The position numbers were made by a program, and so were the translations under genes. A model generated the notes under the pieces. It saw nothing but the letters and a program-made list of their open reading frames with translations. It made no database searches and had not been told where the DNA came from. From the NCBI GenBank assembly GCA_038030265.1, contig CM075943.1:40796001-40860000 (forward strand): a stretch of DNA of 64,000 nt, read 5' to 3'. This DNA comes from Corythucha ciliata (lineage: Eukaryota > Arthropoda > Insecta > Hemiptera > Tingidae). Below, piece after piece: positions 45,650 through 56,111 of this stretch. Positions within the stretch are counted from its first letter, which is position 1. Each line of letters begins with the position of its first letter.

Positions 45650-46990
45650 CGGCTAGCCTGGGTTCCGCTACCACAAAATACGCCCAGAAACAGGCAATTT
45701 TGCTTGTATTTTTTGTTGGACCATATATACTGGCAATTCAGCTGATATTAAGATCCGAAAATGCCCATCTCTCGTACATTCAGCCAGGAAACTCCCGATT
45801 TCGAGGGAATTTGCCAGGCTTTGAGCTGATGTCTTAATGAGGCTGGTTAGCCAGTGTTTCACCCAAAAAATTGGCCCCCGAAACTTGCAATTTTGCTGAA
45901 ATTAAGACCCAATATTTGTACTTTCGAAGGAATTAACGCTCGGAAGTCGTATTGACGCAGATATTCAGGGATGGAACTTCCAATTTCCTGGGTTTGAATC
46001 CGCTTGGGGCTGGATGCACTCCTTTTAACTAAGGGCCCGAACTTGCAACATTGCCTGAATTCAGGCCCCGGAACAATTTCGAGGATATTCAACCAAGAAA
46101 CTTTTAATTTCGATCAAAGGACCTGAAATTACAAACTCACAAATAATTATCTCGAAATGTTGCAACAGCACGGGTATTCGTCAGGGCAATGGCGCAGTAG
46201 GGGCCGATTCACCAAAGACAACCATTCTTTAGCGAAGTAAAAAGTGCCGAAACTCGCAATGTCCTTGAAAATAAGACGTGAAACTCGCAATGTCCCGAAT
46301 GTTCCGCCACTGTTTCAGAAGCTAAATGTTGTAACATTTTCCAGGGGGTGGGGGGTTGCTCGTGAACGACGCTACGCAGTCCGTCATGGCTGGCTAGCTC
46401 GAGGTCCGAACCCACTCACAAAATACAATTGAAAACTTCCAATCCCACGGATATTTGGCTCCGAAATTTGTAATTTCTTCGAAATTCAGACCCATAAGCC
46501 CATAACTTGCAATTTTGCGAATATTCAGCCAGAAAACTTGAAAGTTTGCTCAATTTAGAATCCGAACTTGCAAACTCAATGCTTCGCGCTTAGAATGTAA
46601 CAATTACACGTCTATTCGACTTGGTATGGACGCATTCGGGGCCGGTTGACCTAAGGTCTGGATTCACTAGACAAAAAAAAAGCCTCAAACTTTGCAATTT
46701 CGCTTGAATTAAGCCGTGAAACTTGCTTAACTAAAGCCAGGAACCAGGAAAGCCAGCTGCTTAAAAAAAGATAGGAACATTCCAATTTCGCGGATATTTA
46801 CCTAAAAAATGACATGACTCAAAGTGACATGAAAAATTACTTGAAGTGACATGCATCAGGGCATCTGTCTTGGCCGGCTAGCTCAGGTTCCGTGGTCACT
46901 AAAAACAAAAATCCCCAAAACTTTCAAATTCGCGAAATTAAGATAAGAAAAACGTACAATATCGTGAATGGGGAACTTGCACATTTTTCA
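45650..46990. repeat. Degenerate ~30-bp array with a ~200-bp higher-order pattern (family C)
   Basis: Units like GAAACTTGCAATTTTGCG, AATATTCAGCC repeat about every 30 bp. They are broken every ~180-230 bp by a GC-richer phrase such as GGCTGGCTAGCTCGAGGTCCGA (positions near 45650, 45840, 46200, 46380, 46650, 46875). No frame is coding. The phrase loosely recalls tRNA A and B boxes, which is only a resemblance. Confidence 0.5.
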
Positions 46991-47991
46991 AAAGTTGGTG
47001 TTGCTTAAAGAGGGCTCTTCCACAAGTCTATTGGTCACATTAAACTTTGAAATCAGTCAAGGATGCTTTTTTAGTGAATTTTTAAAAGTTTTGAGTGGGG
47101 GTTCGATTACGTAAAAACTTACTTATTGAAATTGATGATGCGGGGAAGAGGGGGTTAGACGCGTTTACTGGGAAGAAATTTTTCATGTTATTTGTAACAA
47201 ACAATTTTAGAGTTCCCTCAAATGCTTCACAAGTAAGTATTTACGTCATTTCCCCTCGCACCATCCATCCCATTCTGAAGAACTTTGAACCTTTTTTAAA
47301 AATCTTAAAACGCACCAATCGGGTTGCAACTTCCGTTGTTATCCTTCAGTTCACGGGTCAAATCACTGGTATGCTTTTCTCCCCGATCTGAGATTCATGC
47401 AAGTTCCCCATTGTAGGTGACAAGACGTCCAACATTTTAGTGCGACCAGGAGCGTCCGGGCTCATTTTTCAGGAGTACGGGGCGAGAGGCCAAAATTATC
47501 CAATTTTTTGTTCTACTTTTCGGTCTTATTCTCAACTTACATTGTCATGTGAGTCCAACTCTCCAACACTTTTCACGCTCATCTTTGAACAAGCACGACG
47601 TCCCTAGTCCTCGTTTTCGCCCACAGACTATTCTGCATCGGCCCTGGGTGAGCCGGGTCTCTTCCCTGACTCAGTTTTTTTTCGGGTCAGGAGGTCGAGT
47701 GCTCGAGTGTCAGCGTTCAAGCAAGCTTTCGAAATACTTTGAGGGTAATCACATTCGAGAGACTTGAAGAGCCTTCTAGCAAATCAGCTGAAACATTTTA
47801 AAGCCACAGAAGGCCTTTGAAAGCCAATGAAACAATGAAAGATTTGGAAATACTTTGCTCCCCAGTCGAATGAACAGCGATTTCTGCATTAAACTGGTCA
47901 ATCATTAGTCGTTAACTTGTTTTCATGCGTCTTACTGGTATGTCCTATTAGTTTCGATTCGAGCACAACGTAAGACTAGCCCAAGCTTACG

Positions 47992-48044
<53 letters not shown>

Positions 48045-48209
48045 AACTAGGTGATTCCTGGACACTTATAGCGTTTCCCAATTTAATTGCACATCTGCGA
48101 TGGAGCAATTCATTCCCACCCGTCCTAATGCAGAAAACGGATGGAAATTAATTTCTCCAGAGCAGAATTTTATGCAAATGGAAAACGCTATAAGACCCGA
48201 AACTTCCAA
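46991..48209. other. Non-coding stretch with a 47-A run
   Basis: No gene is supported. A pure A-run lies at 47992-48039. It could be the tail of a retroposed sequence on the plus strand, but no upstream element was recognised. Confidence 0.4.
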
Positions 48210-48350
48210 TTTTACTTCCATGTTCCCGTAGGGAAGGAAGTTTGATAATGGCAAAAAACAAAAAAAATTTTAGATGACACCAGATTCGTGTTCCTGGACC
48301 CCGAAAAGACCTAAATCTCGATTTTCAGTATGGCGTCTGTCGTCCGTCGT
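48210..48350 (+). repeat. Dispersed repeat, copy 1 of 2
   Basis: It shares about 125 bp with 49591-49717 in the same orientation. The shared part starts with TTTACTTCCATG, continues through AATGGCAAAAAA and the near-identical CACCAGATTCGTGTTCCTGG, and ends with CTCGATTTTCAGTATG. A CGTCCGT-type short tandem follows this copy. Confidence 0.65.
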
Positions 48351-49382
48351 CCGTCATCCGTCGTCCACTTTTTTCTCGACAGATCTGGACGAGTGATGGC
48401 TCAAAAGTTGTGTCTTCATCTCTAGACGTACACCGTACAATTTGAAAACGATTGGTTGACCGATTTGGAAGATATTATAACAAATGAGTTCGAAGTAAAA
48501 ATGGTTGAAACCTTATAACTCCAAGAGAATATTATAAAATTTGATGATCGATCGTTCAAAATCGTCATCTAGGTTCCTAGAAGACGCTGCTAAAATTTGA
48601 ATAATATTTGTTTAGCGGTACAGTTGCTAAGATTTGGAATGCGTTTCAGCTCTTTTTTTGCCCCAAACCTATCTCCTATCAGAATTTTAGTCTGATTTCC
48701 TCTCATGATGGCTTAAAATGACCGCAACAAAATTCCCCATCGATGAACTGGCCATTTTTTCTAAATTCAAATTGGTTATTTTTAAATTAATTTTTTAAAC
48801 AAATTGACGAGGATGAATTCGAAGATTCGTTTCTTTTCGATTATTTTGAGTTTTAGCGAGTGTCTTATCGATCAAATTGTGTCCATTATTTAATTCATTG
48901 ATCGTGTTGAATATTTCAAATTGATAGTTACCGTTAAAGAGAACTATATTAGGCTACAAAATTCTTTATTCTTCACGTCGTTAGAATTTGTGTGTTCATA
49001 TTTTTTGTGTGTTATTATCGCATCAATCGTTGACATAGGATGAATATTGAGAGAAATAGAGCTCTTTCCAGCAAATTTTAGAACTTTGGCATTTTTATGA
49101 GAACAGAACTTCAGGACAGGCTAGGGCAAATTAATTAATTTTGATGGGTGAGTTTTAATGATTAATCACTCGTGTCGGAATTGTTTCGTGTGTAAGGCAT
49201 GTTGTAAGCGAACAACGGGAACATGGAAGTATCGTGGGGTCCTCCACACAAACTTAATTTAGTTAGTGTGTTTAGTAATTTATTATGGCATGGGAAAAGT
49301 ATTGAGAAACCCTAACCCTAACCTTTTAAATATTTAAAGTCAAATTTGAGCCCGGCGTATTAGAATGTATTAGAATTTTTTT
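48351..49382. other. Non-coding stretch
   Basis: No gene is supported. A short telomere-like tract AACCCTAACCCTAACC lies near 49308-49323. Confidence 0.45.
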
Positions 49383-49590
49383 GTTCGTATTTCAATTCCA
49401 TTGCATTATTTGATAGTATTCCATTTTAATTATTCCATTTCGTTCGTATTTCATTTCATTGCATTATTTGATAGTATTCCATTTTAATTATTCCATTTCG
49501 ATCGCACATCTTTTTTGTTCGTATTTCAATTCCATTGCATTATTTGATAGTAGGTATTCCATTGTAATTATTCCATTTCGATCGCACATT
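49383..49590 (+). repeat. Three-copy tandem repeat, 59-75 bp units
   Basis: Copies starting at 49383, 49442 and 49517 share GTTCGTATTTCA, CCATTGCATTATTTGATAGT and AATTATTCCATTTCG. Copies two and three also carry GATCGCACAT. It ends where the second dispersed-repeat copy begins. Confidence 0.8.
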
Positions 49591-49717
49591 TTTTACTTCC
49601 ATGTAGAGAAAGAAGTTTGGTAATGGCAAAAAAAAAAAAAAAAAATTTAGCTGACACCAGATTCGTGTTCCTGGACCCCGAAAAGGCCTAAATCTCGATT
49701 TTCAGTATGACGTTTGT
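49591..49717 (+). repeat. Dispersed repeat, copy 2 of 2
   Basis: Second copy of the 48210-48350 repeat in direct orientation, with a longer A-run (17 bp) after ATGGC. Confidence 0.65.
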
Positions 49718-49789
49718 GTTGGAATTGTTAATAGCCCCTTCATAATTATTATTGCATTTATTACCACTTGTTTATATTGTAGCCCCAAA

Positions 49790-50035
49790 TTTTGATGATA
49801 TTTCTCTCAATTTCAGCTGTGAATTCGCGTTTTTTTTTTTTTCAATTTTATCTGCAAATACTGAGTGATTTTCACAATATTAGCTGCGAATTGGCAATTC
49901 CACTTTTAGAGTTTCAGCCCTGGATCAGTGCTTTGTCCTAATTTTAGCGTGAATGAGCGATTTTTTTCATTTTAGCCTCGAATTTCAGCCCCTTTTTGAC
50001 CGTGAAATTACGGTCAAAATCCTTTTGGATAATTG
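49790..50035. repeat. Short family-A degenerate array
   Basis: Units such as TCAATTTCAGCTGTGAATTCGCG and ATATTAGCTGCGAATTGGC repeat at about 35-40 bp in the same orientation as the 10.0-11.35 kb array. Confidence 0.5.
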
Positions 50036-50049
50036 ACAATTTCATTTTT

Positions 50050-50372
50050 AGTGCATTTCATTCAAAAAATGCACTATTGGTCTCGCCCTGATGGTCGCAC
50101 ATATGGGTTGTGATACATTTTTTTCACGTTTCAGAACCCCTAGAACAAGAATCCGAGGTCGGTTCGATTTGATGGCAACCAAACCGACTCTGTTTCACAT
50201 TTTCATCATTTTGTCCCCCGTCAGTTGGTGCCAAAAAAGGGGCCTGGGGCAAAAAGAAACACGATTTCATGATTTTGACTTTCTATACCACGGCCTAAAT
50301 TTCATTCATAATTGATTGATATCCTTCTAACTTATGAGGTTTGAGTCCATTGTCGCATGAATGAAATGCACT
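50050..50372. mobile_element. 323-bp MITE with 14-bp terminal inverted repeats
   Basis: Begins AGTGCATTTCATTC (50050-50063) and ends with its exact reverse complement (50359-50372). T-runs flank both sides. A second, truncated copy lies at 29183-29306 in the opposite orientation. It has no coding capacity. Confidence 0.7.
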
Positions 50373-50779
50373 TTTCCCGACAGGCTGCTGTCGGAACAAA
50401 ACTTTTGATGTTGGTGCTTTGGAGGGACCTTACCTGGCTCCTTTCCCAACCAGAGCCGTCACGCTTTTCCCTGGACTCGTATGGTCGACCATCTCTTCTA
50501 GGGCTGCGGTACTGTCGGCTCGAATGATTTTTTCTTTTTTTTCGTCCCTACACTAGGGAAAGAAGATGAGTGCGGTGGTTTGTTTCTTTACGAGTACATG
50601 AGTGTTCAGCGATGATCATTCACTTTACGTGTGGAGGGGGGCAGGACCAGGGCAGTTTTTAGGGGTTGGCCGGATAGGCAACCGCCTAGGGGTTCTGACC
50701 CGTGGGTTAGGCTCTTTCTGAAATCAGTTCCACGGGTTTGACCAATTCTAAAAACAAATTTGTCGAGAGACAAACTACG

Positions 50780-51235
50780 ACAAAACAAATTTCATGATTT
50801 TTGGCTCTTTGAACCCGAATTTTTCCAGGTATTTTCGCTCTTTCAAAACCAAATGTCGCGGTTTTTGCTCCTTAAAACCCACATTTCACTTATTTTGATT
50901 CTTTCGAAAACCAAATAAATTTCATGGCCTTATCTCTTTCTACGTAGAATCAATTTTGCAGATTTTGCTAGTTGGAAAAATAAATTCACCTTTTTCAAAA
51001 AGCAAATTCACGGCAGTGGATCGTTCCAACTCCCAATTTTGTCATAACGAAATTAGTCTCCTTTTTTCAGGAGTCAAACTGCGGAGTCAATCCGTAGTTT
51101 TGCGGATTGACTCTCTTTAAAAGCCCAATTTTGTGGGTTCGGTTCGTTCAAATTCTGATTTTAGGAAATTTTGCTCTTTCAAAACCAAATTTATTGAATT
51201 TGGCACTTTCAAAACCAAATTTAGGGGATTACTGC
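50780..51235. repeat. Degenerate ~37-bp tandem array (family B, reverse)
   Basis: Units like TTTTGGCTCTTTCAAAACCAAAT repeat about every 36-39 bp. The word CTTTCAAAACC occurs several times. It is the reverse orientation of the 2.4 and 22-kb arrays. Confidence 0.6.
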
Positions 51236-51643
51236 TCTACATATAGTCCCTTTTACGCGATTAAGCTTTTTGATCAAAGTAACCATTTTAAAATAAAATT
51301 GACAGAGTACCAAGCCTAAAATTGTATGTTTGCGAGCAGATTGGACAAAAAACTTACACGTGTAAAAGAGGCTTATTAACGAATGCCTAAAATCATGGCT
51401 CTTTCTTAAGCCTGTTCCAGTGACACTGTTAATTCTCAATCTCTGTGGCCAGGTGTAGTAGACTGAAGTGAAGTGGACCAAAAAGAACGGAAGTTTATTC
51501 ATAGCTGGTTTTGAATCGAAGTAAAAGTAAGAACAGTTTCAGCCTTGTGCAATAAAGCAGTTCTTCTTCTTTTTTTCAACGCGTTTGACCGTCGTCCTGC
51601 CCAGGGCTGTTTCTAACCATCGCGAGGCCTCGCGGGGTATGCT

Positions 51644-52788
51644 CAGAGGTGGGCAAAATACTTGAGTATTTAAAATACTTTGTATTTTAAATACAAAATA
51701 CGTATTTTGTAATTGTATTTAAATACTTTTGGAAAAGTATTTGTATTTCTGTATTTAAAATACATTTTTGAAAGTATTTTGGGCTTTGTATTTGAAATAC
51801 ATTTTCAAAAGTATTTTTTATTTCACACTCAACGAAAATACAAATACAAGTACAAATACTTTTAATTTCAACTTTTTTTAGTTTCCTCTTCTTCACCACC
51901 ATTCACCAGTATAACCTAACCTAGTGACACCATATTTGGCACAAAAACCCGGTGTAATAACAGCCTTTGGTTGACGTTTTCATTATTCGAAAAAATGGAG
52001 AGGGAAGGATAGTCATGGTGGGAGGTGGAAGTTCCGAATTCCTTGTTAGCACAACTGCCGCAAAAATGATGCTAGCGGATGGAAACTTTGCACAAAAATG
52101 GATCATACAGAGCCCTAGCCTAAGTTCGTTAGCCAGCCATTCCAGGTCGAGGGAAGCGGGTGAAAATAAGGGTAAACAAATTTAAAAATTCACCATCATT
52201 CACCAAGTAAACCTAGCGACACCGTATTTTAAACGAAACTATGAAGTAATAGTATCCTTCGATAAACGTTTTCATTTTTCGAAAAAGTGGAGGTGGAGGA
52301 GTAGTTCGGGGGAAGTAGGGAGAGCCGAAACGCGTAAAATTCCTCGTTAGCGTGAAAATTATTGGAAAAACATGGGTTATTTAACTGTAAGTTAATTCAG
52401 CTAACTGGCCCAGAGCTATCCCTCCCCCCGACATCCCTTTTACAGTCGGCCTCACCAGCAGCTCACGAACCACCAGTGCTTGCCATTTCGGTACTAAATA
52501 CTTGGTGATAACTTGTCTACTTTTTTTTGCGCATCGGCAGCAGGGCCATTTCGCGCAGCTACATTTTGTCTATTGAAGGTCCTAATATTTTTGATTTATT
52601 TATTTTTCGTGTTTTTCGCACTATTTGCCATCGAAATCGAATTTTTGAAAATTATTTAAAATTGTATTTGTATTTTCTCCAAAATACATTTCAAAAAGTA
52701 TTTGTATTTCAGTATTTAAAATACATTTTTGAAAGTATTTTGGGCTTTGTATTTAAAATACATTTTCAAAGTATTTTGCCCACCCCTG
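51644..52788. mobile_element. 1.14-kb hAT-like non-autonomous element
   Basis: The left end is CAGAGGTGGGCAAAATACTT and the right end is the complement of CAGGGGTGGGCAAAATACTT (52769-52788). This CAG-GGTGGGCAA form is characteristic of hAT termini. Subterminal GTATTTAAAATAC-type words fill both ends. Flanking 8-mers agree at about 6 of 8 positions, so the duplication is imperfect. The interior carries a diverged duplication (about 51893-52110 against 52183-52345). No transposase frame is present. Confidence 0.65.
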
Positions 52789-53994
52789 TAATGCTATATA
52801 CATAATGAAATACAAATTCACAGAGCTGGAGGCTGTATTCTTGATGAATAGTCTGGAATAGCAAAAATGGACAATTTAGAGGCCGAATTGAGTTTTTGGG
52901 ATTAGCGGCGACACACGTTGCCACAGTGATCCGCGCCTGTGCTTTCAATCCCCTCCCAATTCTTGCTCTACTTTTCCGCTGTTATGTATTTCCTTCAGGT
53001 CTTAAAACGATATAGCCTAAAACTTCAAGCAGTTACATCGCTTACCCTCTTCTCTACCATTCCATTTGGGGTGGGGGGGAGAAACTAATTGACCTTTTTT
53101 GTCATCCCCTCCTCTCCTAATACACCCCTGGATAACCTAATTGTCCCGTCCCTTTTCTCTTTTACATCCCCATTAATCTAAGGATTGCGTTTCCTTCGTG
53201 AGAGATTCCAACTTGATCTCAACCACCCCCCTCTCCCTCACAAATTTAACCAGTCACAAAGCGTTCACGTTGACGACCCCTTCCCCACCCTTGTAAGCCA
53301 ATGGAACTCCTTCAGGGAACTTTTACCTTTTAATTCGTTTTTATTTGTCCCAAGGTGACTCCTCACGTATCATCAGAGAATGGGTTTTTTAGGTGAGAGC
53401 GGTGGGTATATAAACAGGGCACGTGGGACTCATTTGTTCCTCGGCTGTTTTGTTGTTGTGTTGGGGGGGGGGCGATGGTGGAAGCGGGAGGGTATTAAGG
53501 AAGTAAAAGTTCAACCACTGTTTTGCCTTTAACGCCTAAACGTGTTTTGTAACGCGAAGGAAGTTCACTTTGAATGTGAAATGAAGGCGACCAAAATCTG
53601 GGAAACAAATCGTAGTAATTTGACCGTAAAGCTCCCCAAACTGTAAGGATTATGCAGTGTGGAGAAGGGGGAATTTACAATAAGAATCTTATTGCCACAG
53701 AATGTCCTTTACCAACTCATAATCAAGACTGTCATAAGCTCAGAGTCAATCAATAGGGCTTTCTAATACGATGTACTACCTGGAAAAGACGAGGAGAGGT
53801 TAAAGTTTTATATCCACCCTTCCCCTCAATAGAAAATATAACTTGAAAGAGAAGTTTCCTATCCTTTCACTAACGCAATCCAAATCTTGGAAGCAACAAG
53901 TTCTTTGTTCTAAAATGTATGAAATATGATGCTATAAGGGGGGGGGGTTGCTCTAGAAGTGAGATTATGCAAAAAAAAACATTATTTCGCATTC
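52789..53994. other. Non-coding stretch
   Basis: No gene is supported. A G-run lies at 53461-53470 and another near 53938-53947. A TATA-box plus initiator pair lies at 53407-53435. Confidence 0.4.
53407..53435 (+). promoter_or_regulatory. Possible TATA/Inr core promoter
   Basis: TATATAAA at 53407-53414 is followed by TCATTT at 53430-53435, which fits the arthropod initiator TCAKTY. The A of TCA is 25 bp from the first T of the TATA box, close to the usual spacing. No downstream plus-strand gene is evident, so this may be chance. Confidence 0.2.
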
Positions 53995-54020
53995 GAGAGA
54001 GAGAGAGAGAGAGAGAGAGA
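53995..54020. repeat. (GA)n microsatellite
   Basis: About thirteen GA units just downstream (on the minus strand) of the CUB exon frame. Confidence 0.9.
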
Positions 54021-54134
54021 AAAACAGAATGAGTGGGGGATGGGGTGAGAACACTCTATACATATAGTAGCCCACACTTTTCTCTCGCGGAATGACGGAA
54101 AACTTCGCGAATTGGTTGAGGGATGGGGTGCTTT

Positions 54135-54537
54135 TCAGGCAATATGACACTCACTTGAACAAGTTGGAGATAACAAGTAGTTACGTGGAGATAGACTGGT
54201 AACAACAACGCCGTTGAGTCCACTAGTCGTCAGCTTTTTCTTTTTCTTTTTCTTCGTCGTCATCTTCGCCACCTCCTCGTCCTCTTCCCCCTCGTCCTCT
54301 GTCGTCATCGTACTCGTCGGCGGCAACGACCCGCCCAATTTAACGAATTGATAGGTAGCGTTGAAACCTGTACCGTCGAGACGGTCGTTTGAATGGAACG
54401 TGACTCGGAAAAAACTTTTTTCCGACTCGACCGTCAATCCTGACGGGAATTGTCCGCAGACTCGTCGATATTTTCTGTCTTGAGCCTCCGGGAAATTGGA
54501 AAATTCGAGATAGTCGCTTGCAGTGTCATCGTTACAC
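54135..54537 (-). CDS. CUB exon, C-terminal half of the domain
   Basis: Starts with the third CUB cysteine (PCNDD) and carries the fourth (RVCGQF) and the conserved SNDRLDGTGF. The low-complexity tail (EDEGEEDEE, then a K-run) lies between the domain and the stop. Whether the exon ends at a donor inside this tail is uncertain, so the lower boundary is approximate. Confidence 0.65.
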
Positions 54538-55403
54538 CTGAATCAGAAGAGAGGAAGTTAGAAGAAGAAAAAAAAAAAAAATGAAAACCATAAAAATGTA
54601 TCGTAAATCGTACGTTGCTCCACTCTCCTCTTTTATTTCATATAAATACATCAAATGAACAGAGCTATAAGCACTCTGATTCAAAATCAGACAAACTGAA
54701 TAGAAAAGTGGCCAGGCAAAGGTTTAACCACCCATGCTATTCTCTACCCTTTCACCCCCTTCTGTGGTTTTCGCGTGGTTAGAATGCAAATTTTTGAATC
54801 GTCTCCCGACCCACGTTTGTCTACGAGCTCAGCATTCCTCGCATTTTTTAAAAATATGTATATTGAAACTTAGGGGGCACTAGGGGTGCACGCGTTTACT
54901 GCACTGCAGAAGTTTCGATGTATATATCCTGAAGGAGGGAGGATTAGGGAAAAAAGGGAATTATGTATTTCGGCTTTCCTCTCCGTGGGCTTCTTTTATG
55001 CGGTGGAAAATGGGGAGGGAGGATAAGGACATTATTTAAGTTAACGCAGGAATAAAAGGAAAGCCTTCCGCCGACTCCCATTTACCATAACCCCGTGACC
55101 ATTTTCTAGCTCGTGAGAACCCATTCAAGCCTTTTTTTTTTTTTTTTTTTTGTCTAGGTAGGTATAAACAAAATTTCACTCACGGAGACACGCCTTCGAC
55201 GTCGAAATAATGAAAATGCAAGGCGACTCGATAGGAGTGTGAACCACGAATGACGGGTGCCGAAAACACGTAGTGACAGACGGTGTCACGTGGGTAGAGG
55301 CCGGGAAAATTAGGGCTGTAGAAGTGACCCTGTAGACTCGTCTCAACTCGATAGTTGAAGTGACACCCTTCGGAGCTTTGCTCACCGCTGTCGATGCCAA
55401 AAT
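54135..55403 (-). CDS. CUB-domain protein, two exons, suppressor-of-lurcher (SOL-1) type
   Basis: SOL-1-type proteins are transmembrane CUB proteins that modulate glutamate receptors. The upstream exon 55184-55403 starts after a strong acceptor (TTCTTTCCGCCCTCAG) in phase 1 and ends at CC|GTGAGT. The next exon starts at 54537 after TTCAG, and CC+G restores a proline codon. Together they give one complete CUB domain. The four cysteines are in GCHFNY, DTVCHYVF, PCNDD and RVCGQF. Family phrases are FGIDSG, YSPNFPGLYPRD, FDVEGV, ASDYLEFSNF, FFRVTF and SNDRLDGTGF. After the domain comes an acidic then Lys-rich linker. The open frame runs to a stop at 54135, but the true donor may be earlier. Other exons are not in view. 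Confidence 0.8.
55184..55403 (-). CDS. CUB exon, N-terminal half of the domain
   Basis: 220 bp, phase 1 in and phase 2 out. It encodes the first two CUB cysteines and the strand signature SPNFPGLYPRD. The length equals 2 + 72 codons + 2 bases, so both ends agree with the flanking splice sites. Confidence 0.8.
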
Positions 55404-55868
55404 CTGAGGGCGGAAAGAATTGGAGTGACACAAGACGGATTGCTGGAGTCAACTGACATAAATTTCAAATATTTTGATAGGCATTAAAAAAACAGCAAAA
55501 TCTTCAAATTTCTGCGGGTAATTGCTTGGGCAATAAAATTTCTTATGACCCTGGCTTCGCACCCCCTCCCACCCAGCTTGAACTAGCAATTCAACATTTA
55601 TCGCATCGATTTTCTCATTTTTAAGGCGAAAAACTTGATTCTTAGGTGAGTGTTTTCGCAGATTTCATCAGTATTGGTGGGCGTTACAACTTCAAATTAA
55701 AAAATTATCAACGAAGTTGGACCGCCGCGCCAGTTGTAATGGAAAATTATGTCGACGCATTCTCTTTCGGTAAGTGACAGTTTTACCTTCGTTTTCATTG
55801 CTGATCGTTGGACTTGAGTTGCGTTGTAGAGCTCCCGAGCGTTTTCCTGGCTCTCGATGATTCGCAGT
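55404..55868. other. Sequence between the CUB exon and the full-length LINE
   Basis: No further CUB exon is recognised on the minus strand. On the plus strand GGTAAGTGACAG (55769) and TTGCGTTGTAG (ends 55829) resemble a donor and an acceptor, but the enclosed codons have no recognisable family. Confidence 0.35.
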
Positions 55869-55881
55869 AACTTGAGATTTG
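55869..55881 (+). repeat. 5' target-site duplication of the full-length LINE
   Basis: AACTTGAGATTTG here is repeated exactly at 61092-61104 right after the poly(A) tail. The first one or two A bases of the 3' copy could belong to the tail, so the duplication is 11-13 bp. Confidence 0.9.
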
Positions 55882-56111
55882 GGGACTCGGAAGGTTACGG
55901 TAACCTGATAACATCTTCGCTATCAGGGGCTCTCGGATTTAACGATTTTTTTGTATTTTCAAGGCATTTTAGACGTGTTTTGAGGTGCGGAGGTGAGAAA
56001 GAAGGATACAACGAACATTTTGAGTGCTGGGTCAAGTGCATTGGATCGTTGGAAGTGGGAAAATTTTCGGTTTATCGGTCGGAGGTCACGAGGGCCGCGT
56101 TATCGCTCACT

